Made by a program: the position numbers and the translations under genes. This document shows positions 61,580-64,000 of a stretch of 64,000 nt of DNA, one piece after another; the stretch's first letter is position 1, and each line of letters starts with the position of its first letter. The stretch spans positions 2,638,501 to 2,702,500 of the forward strand of contig JADLSH010000363.1 of assembly GCA_016169945.1 (NCBI GenBank). Direction: 5' to 3'. The notes under the pieces are model-generated. The model searched no databases. It was not told where the DNA came from and worked only from the letters and a program-made list of their open reading frames with translations. This DNA is from Trachythela sp. YZ-2020. Lineage: Eukaryota; Cnidaria; Anthozoa; Malacalcyonacea; Clavulariidae.

Positions 61580-61680
61580 TTGTTGCGTGCAACTTCAAGT
61601 TTCATGCAATTGTGCAATCATCAGGCAATCACTAGTCGATACAGTTGCCTGATGATTGCTGCACAATTGCAGCGAGTTTA
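61580..61680. repeat. inverted repeat with hammerhead-like cores on both strands
   Basis: GCAATTGTGCAATCATCAGGC and GCCTGATGATTGCTGCACAATTGC face each other around a short loop. On the minus strand CTGATGA (61624-61618) is followed by TGCA-CAAT-TGCA and then GAAAC (61603-61599) and ACTTGAAGT, a hammerhead-like order with a U/U mismatch at the base of stem II. The plus-strand mirror has GAG instead of GAA. Confidence 0.45.
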
Positions 61681-61763
61681 TAATCATATATGAGTAGAGT
61701 GCTCAATACGAGGTAGAGCGGATATAACACAAAGGACAAACTTGAGTCACTTCATTTAAACTT

Positions 61764-61833
61764 TATTCCGCACTACAAATTTGTTTCGTATGGCAAGCAA
61801 AGCTTGCTACACTCATCAGGTGAAATCGCGTTT
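61764..61833 (-). ncRNA. hammerhead ribozyme (type I)
   Basis: Minus strand, in order: stem I ATTTCAC; core CTGATGA (61819-61813); stem II GTGTAGCAAGC-TTT-GCTTGCCATAC (one mismatch in 11 pairs, one G.T); core GAA (61787-61785); stem III in ACAAATTTGT; cleavage base A (61774, GUA triplet); return strand GTG-CGG-AAT. Stem I has 3 pairs, an internal loop, then 3 pairs (ATT/AAT), and AAAC/GTTT may extend it. The long stem II and internal loop in stem I are typical of natural hammerheads in Penelope-like elements and retrozymes. Confidence 0.82.
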
Positions 61834-62214
61834 GATGTTAGTATTATTATGCCTTAGGAAACTTGAGATATTATATATATATATATAATATACACCCATC
61901 CAAAAACACCAATCAGGCATCAGTTTAATGTATAGGACGCAATGCAAACAATGTGGGGGATTTCTTTAAATTTTGGCTTGTATATAGTTTCACATGTGTT
62001 TAAAAAATGAACAAAATCCAATGTGTCGTTAATAATTGCATGCATGCGATCGAGCAATCACCAATATTTATCGACTCCAATCTCTGTCGTTTTCCTACGT
62101 AATGCATGGGCGTACGAAATATTCGCTCGAGAGCCTGGAAAATCTTCTGAGATGATCTAATGTATTAGCTTCAAAAAATGTCGCCCGTAGCCATCTGTTG
62201 GCGTTTCGTATTGC

Positions 62215-62330
62215 TATAAAAGACCTGGAAAATGCTGGAGACTTCATTCGCAGTTAGTGATCATTCACAAGGAATACAAAGACCTGAAATACAAAAGAAT
62301 TACTATATAGAAAATCATAAATAATGTAAG
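62215..62330 (+). promoter_or_regulatory. TATA box and 5'UTR exon of the fourth cysteine-rich gene
   Basis: TATAAAAG at 62215-62222 would place transcription start near 62245-62250. The leader runs to AATAAT and a consensus donor GTAAGT at 62326-62331. The acceptor CATCTTTCAG ends at 62916, directly before the ATG at 62917, so a 5'UTR intron of about 590 bp is predicted. Confidence 0.65.
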
Positions 62331-62499
62331 TATTTCGATTCTTTGTAACTGTTCCGAACGTTAGGATCAGACCTCAGGGAATGATCATGGTTGCAATTAG
62401 GATTAAACCGCGGTTAGAATTTGCTGTTAAGGATTAGGGTAAGATTTGGAGTAGAGTTGGGGATTAGTATGGTTTGGTTTAGGTCAGTTTAGTAAGGGT

Positions 62500-62700
62500 G
62501 TTGCCTTGGTGGCGCAGTGATTGGTGCATGTGCTTTTCAACTTTGTCGCCGGAGTTCGACTCCCGCACTCTGCAGTGCACAGTATGGTAGTTGGTACTGC
62601 TCCCCTCACTCCCTCAGTCACATATAAGACGAGTGCATTCTGCATGCTTCCAGTTTGAGTGGTCACCCTATAGCTGGACCTATAAGTCATGTCTGCAAGG
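62500..62700 (+). mobile_element. tRNA-derived SINE in the 5'UTR intron
   Basis: Pol III boxes are both visible: A box TGGCGCAGTGATTGG (from 62510) and B box AGTTCGACTCC (62553-62563), 43 bases apart, as in tRNA genes. The head does not fold into a mature tRNA with a proper acceptor stem, so it is a SINE and not a tRNA gene. The body contains CATATAAGACGAGTGCATTC. Confidence 0.65.
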
Positions 62701-62705
62701 GAACC

Positions 62706-62743
62706 TATTCAGCTTGTGCAAGTGACGTCACAACTCGAAATTG
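62706..62743 (+). repeat. solo arm of the CRE-bearing MITE
   Basis: TTGTGCAAGTGACGTCACAA followed by CTCGAAATTG repeats the left arm of the element at 54647. I see no matching right end nearby. Confidence 0.55.
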
Positions 62744-62916
62744 TCTGCCTTTGGCTCCTGTTTACAACATTGTATGAGGGAGGAGGGGGGCAATGACCTT
62801 CTTGTCTCAATAATTGTTGCACTGGATTGTAGGTTTGGTAAGTGCAACAAAAACTTTGAGACCTATATATAGATACTTACTGTATATCGTTACAACAAAC
62901 CTTTTCCATCTTTCAG

Positions 62917-63333
62917 ATGAAGATGTCAGGAATAATAGCCTTGATAGCATCTCTTGTCGTAGTAATGTCGTCGGTATCGACCATGGATGTTAGAGATATA
63001 TGCAATTACAACATCGGCGGCCTGAAATGCAGCCGTTGCTGCGGGCGCGCGCTCAAGCATTGTAGGACGTACTGCAAAAACCTGGGTTGTGACCAATACA
63101 AACAGGGTGTGTGCGATGTCAACAACGGCAACAAATATTTCATGTATTCCTTCAAGGCACAAGGTTGCTCGACATGCATGAGCGACAGGAGACGCACTTT
63201 GGAAAGTGATCCGCGTGGGCCGGTCAACTCGCGTGTTTTCTGCGAGAATTGTGTGAAGCGTGCTTTAAAGAGTTGCCAAGGACCGAATTGCAATGCTGTG
63301 ATACAGCAAACATGTGGAAATGTGTGCCTGTAA
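62917..63333 (+). CDS. small secreted cysteine-rich protein, fourth divergent member
   Basis: 138 aa. It has a signal peptide (residues 1-22, IIALIASLVVVMSS) and sixteen cysteines in the mature part. The first ten repeat the spacing of the unit 1-3 proteins: CSRCCGRALKHCRTYC against CGKCCSRALTRCRIYC, then a Cys pair after an aromatic stretch (KYFMYSF..GCSTC against NYMIYF..CYPPC). The C-terminal extension has six more cysteines, beginning CENCVKRALKSC, which looks like a partial second copy of the domain centre. Gene structure (TATA box, 5'UTR intron, acceptor abutting the ATG, AATAAA at 63497) is complete. It is more GC-rich than the three tandem copies. Function is unknown; an extracellular disulfide-rich peptide is the safe description. 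Confidence 0.88.
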   Translation: MKMSGIIALIASLVVVMSSVSTMDVRDICNYNIGGLKCSRCCGRALKHCRTYCKNLGCDQYKQGVCDVNNGNKYFMYSFKAQGCSTCMSDRRRTLESDPRGPVNSRVFCENCVKRALKSCQGPNCNAVIQQTCGNVCL

Positions 63334-63496
63334 AATATCCGAAATTGTTGAATCGAATCATGGAATTAAGGACTTGCCCTAAATATTTTTGAATAAGAAA
63401 TTATAAAGATAGTTATATGCATTATTATTTAAGTAAATTATTGATGGACAGTAATATATAATAAGACCTTTATAGTTATGTAGGAATTGAAATTAC

Positions 63497-63502
63497 AATA
63501 AA
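63497..63502 (+). terminator. poly(A) signal AATAAA
   Basis: Canonical AATAAA in TTACAATAAAGAACATTG, 164 bases after the stop of the fourth cysteine-rich gene. Confidence 0.7.
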
Positions 63503-63689
63503 GAACATTGCAAAATTATATGCATTAATTAGTTGTGTTGTCATAGCTTGGCCGAACTACCCGCAACGTTTCCTCTAATGCTTGCTTTTGGCGTGGCCCT
63601 CGCAAGAATATTGTTGTGCGGAAACAAATTCAGAAGCTATTTGGTTTTGCAAGACGCAAGTGCGATTATATGGTAGTAAGTGTGGGTGT

Positions 63690-63992
63690 GCTAATCATCC
63701 TTACTTGCAGCTGAGAGCTGAGCTGAATTACGAAGGACGCAGCTTGACTTGCGTATGACCCATGTCTGATCAGGGAGCACAGCTACGATGGAAGAGTTAG
63801 TTTGGGGCTTATCCAAACCCATCCTGTCAACATTCCAACTGGGAGGAAACCGGAGTACCCGGAGAAAACCCACGAATTTCGGTAGAGCGTCGACTGACTC
63901 TTTTCACATAAGTGTCATGAGTCCAAAGCGAGAATCGAACCCACAATCTCATGAAAGGCGCTTGCTCTGACGACTGCGCCACCGAAGCCCCT
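63690..63992 (-). mobile_element. tRNA-derived SINE (second family), near full length
   Basis: Minus strand: A box TGGCGCAGTCG (63981-63971), B box GGTTCGATTCT (63941-63931), GACACTTATGTG, the core GTTTTCTCCGGGTACTCCGG followed by TTTCCTCCC, GGAATGTTGACAGG, and the tail CAGCTCAGCTCTCAGCTGC. The 20320-20580 copy shares body and tail. Both Pol III boxes are close to consensus. The 5' end is about 10 bases inside the window edge. Confidence 0.85.
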
Positions 63993-64000
63993 TATTGTCT

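Larger units (their letters stand above)
56387..62200. other. gene-free region with foldbacks, minisatellite and ribozyme motifs
   Basis: No gene is recognisable over about 5.8 kb. Items seen: a decayed relative of the hAT-like MITE (56740-56870), an inverted repeat with a hammerhead-like core (57246-57421), a GTGCGGTT minisatellite (58690-58850), a MITE (60590-61004) and hammerhead motifs (61580-61830). The ATG at 57897 in AAGATGGCGCCC has a start-like context, but only 32 codons follow and no splice partner is evident. Confidence 0.6.

Noticed and set aside
62500..62580. tRNA gene suggested by A and B boxes
   Set aside because: The sequence lacks a plausible acceptor stem and anticodon arm and continues into a SINE body; the same holds for 63930-63985.

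Overview
This looks like nuclear DNA from an animal. It is AT-rich, its genes have introns with GT-AG junctions in matching phase, it carries tRNA-derived SINEs, LINE debris and many short inverted-repeat (MITE-like) elements, and its recognisable genes are metazoan. Hammerhead ribozyme elements of the retrozyme/Penelope type, SINEs with a conserved 'CTCCGG..TTTCCTCC' core and novel small cysteine-rich secreted proteins suggest a marine invertebrate, most likely a cnidarian. That placement is inference.

Layout. 1-2.7 kb: SINE remains and a MITE. 2.7-3.6 kb: a single-exon gene for an unrecognised basic protein with repeated LPK motifs. 3.7-7.4 kb: several MITEs, one hAT-like with an 8-bp target duplication. 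7.5-11.4 kb: a divergent gene pair, METTL5 (18S rRNA m6A methyltransferase, minus strand, two exons) and a CCDC32 homologue (AP2 clathrin-adaptor assembly factor, plus strand, two exons), sharing a promoter of about 0.28 kb. Both introns hold repeats. 11.4-16.6 kb: no gene seen. 16.9-23.2 kb: a Rho-family GTPase (RhoU/V- or Cdc42-like) in three exons, with a frameshift just before its CAAX tail.

About 22.64-50.74 kb is a threefold tandem segmental duplication with units of roughly 9-9.6 kb. Each unit starts with a copy of the last Rho exon (units 2 and 3 are broken pseudo-exons) and ends with one intact small secreted 10-cysteine protein gene. The units differ by a SINE insertion (units 2 and 3 only), an inverted-repeat block (units 1 and 3 only), and a 0.5-kb dimeric hammerhead-ribozyme element (unit 3 only).

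51.8-56.4 kb: a carotenoid oxygenase (BCO/RPE65 family) on the minus strand, two exons, all four iron-binding histidines present, with a LINE fragment and MITEs in its intron. 56.4-62.2 kb: no gene seen, but foldback elements, a GTGCGGTT-type minisatellite and further hammerhead motifs (one convincing at 61.77-61.83 kb). 62.2-63.5 kb: a fourth, divergent member of the cysteine-rich secreted family with a TATA box and a 5'UTR intron. The window ends in a minus-strand tRNA-derived SINE.

Most notable points: (a) the retrozyme-like tandem repeat with two complete hammerhead ribozymes exactly 282 bp apart, inserted after the segmental duplication; (b) an apparently undescribed, locally expanding family of secreted cysteine-rich proteins, whose unit-3 copy differs from unit 2 almost only by amino-acid-changing substitutions.
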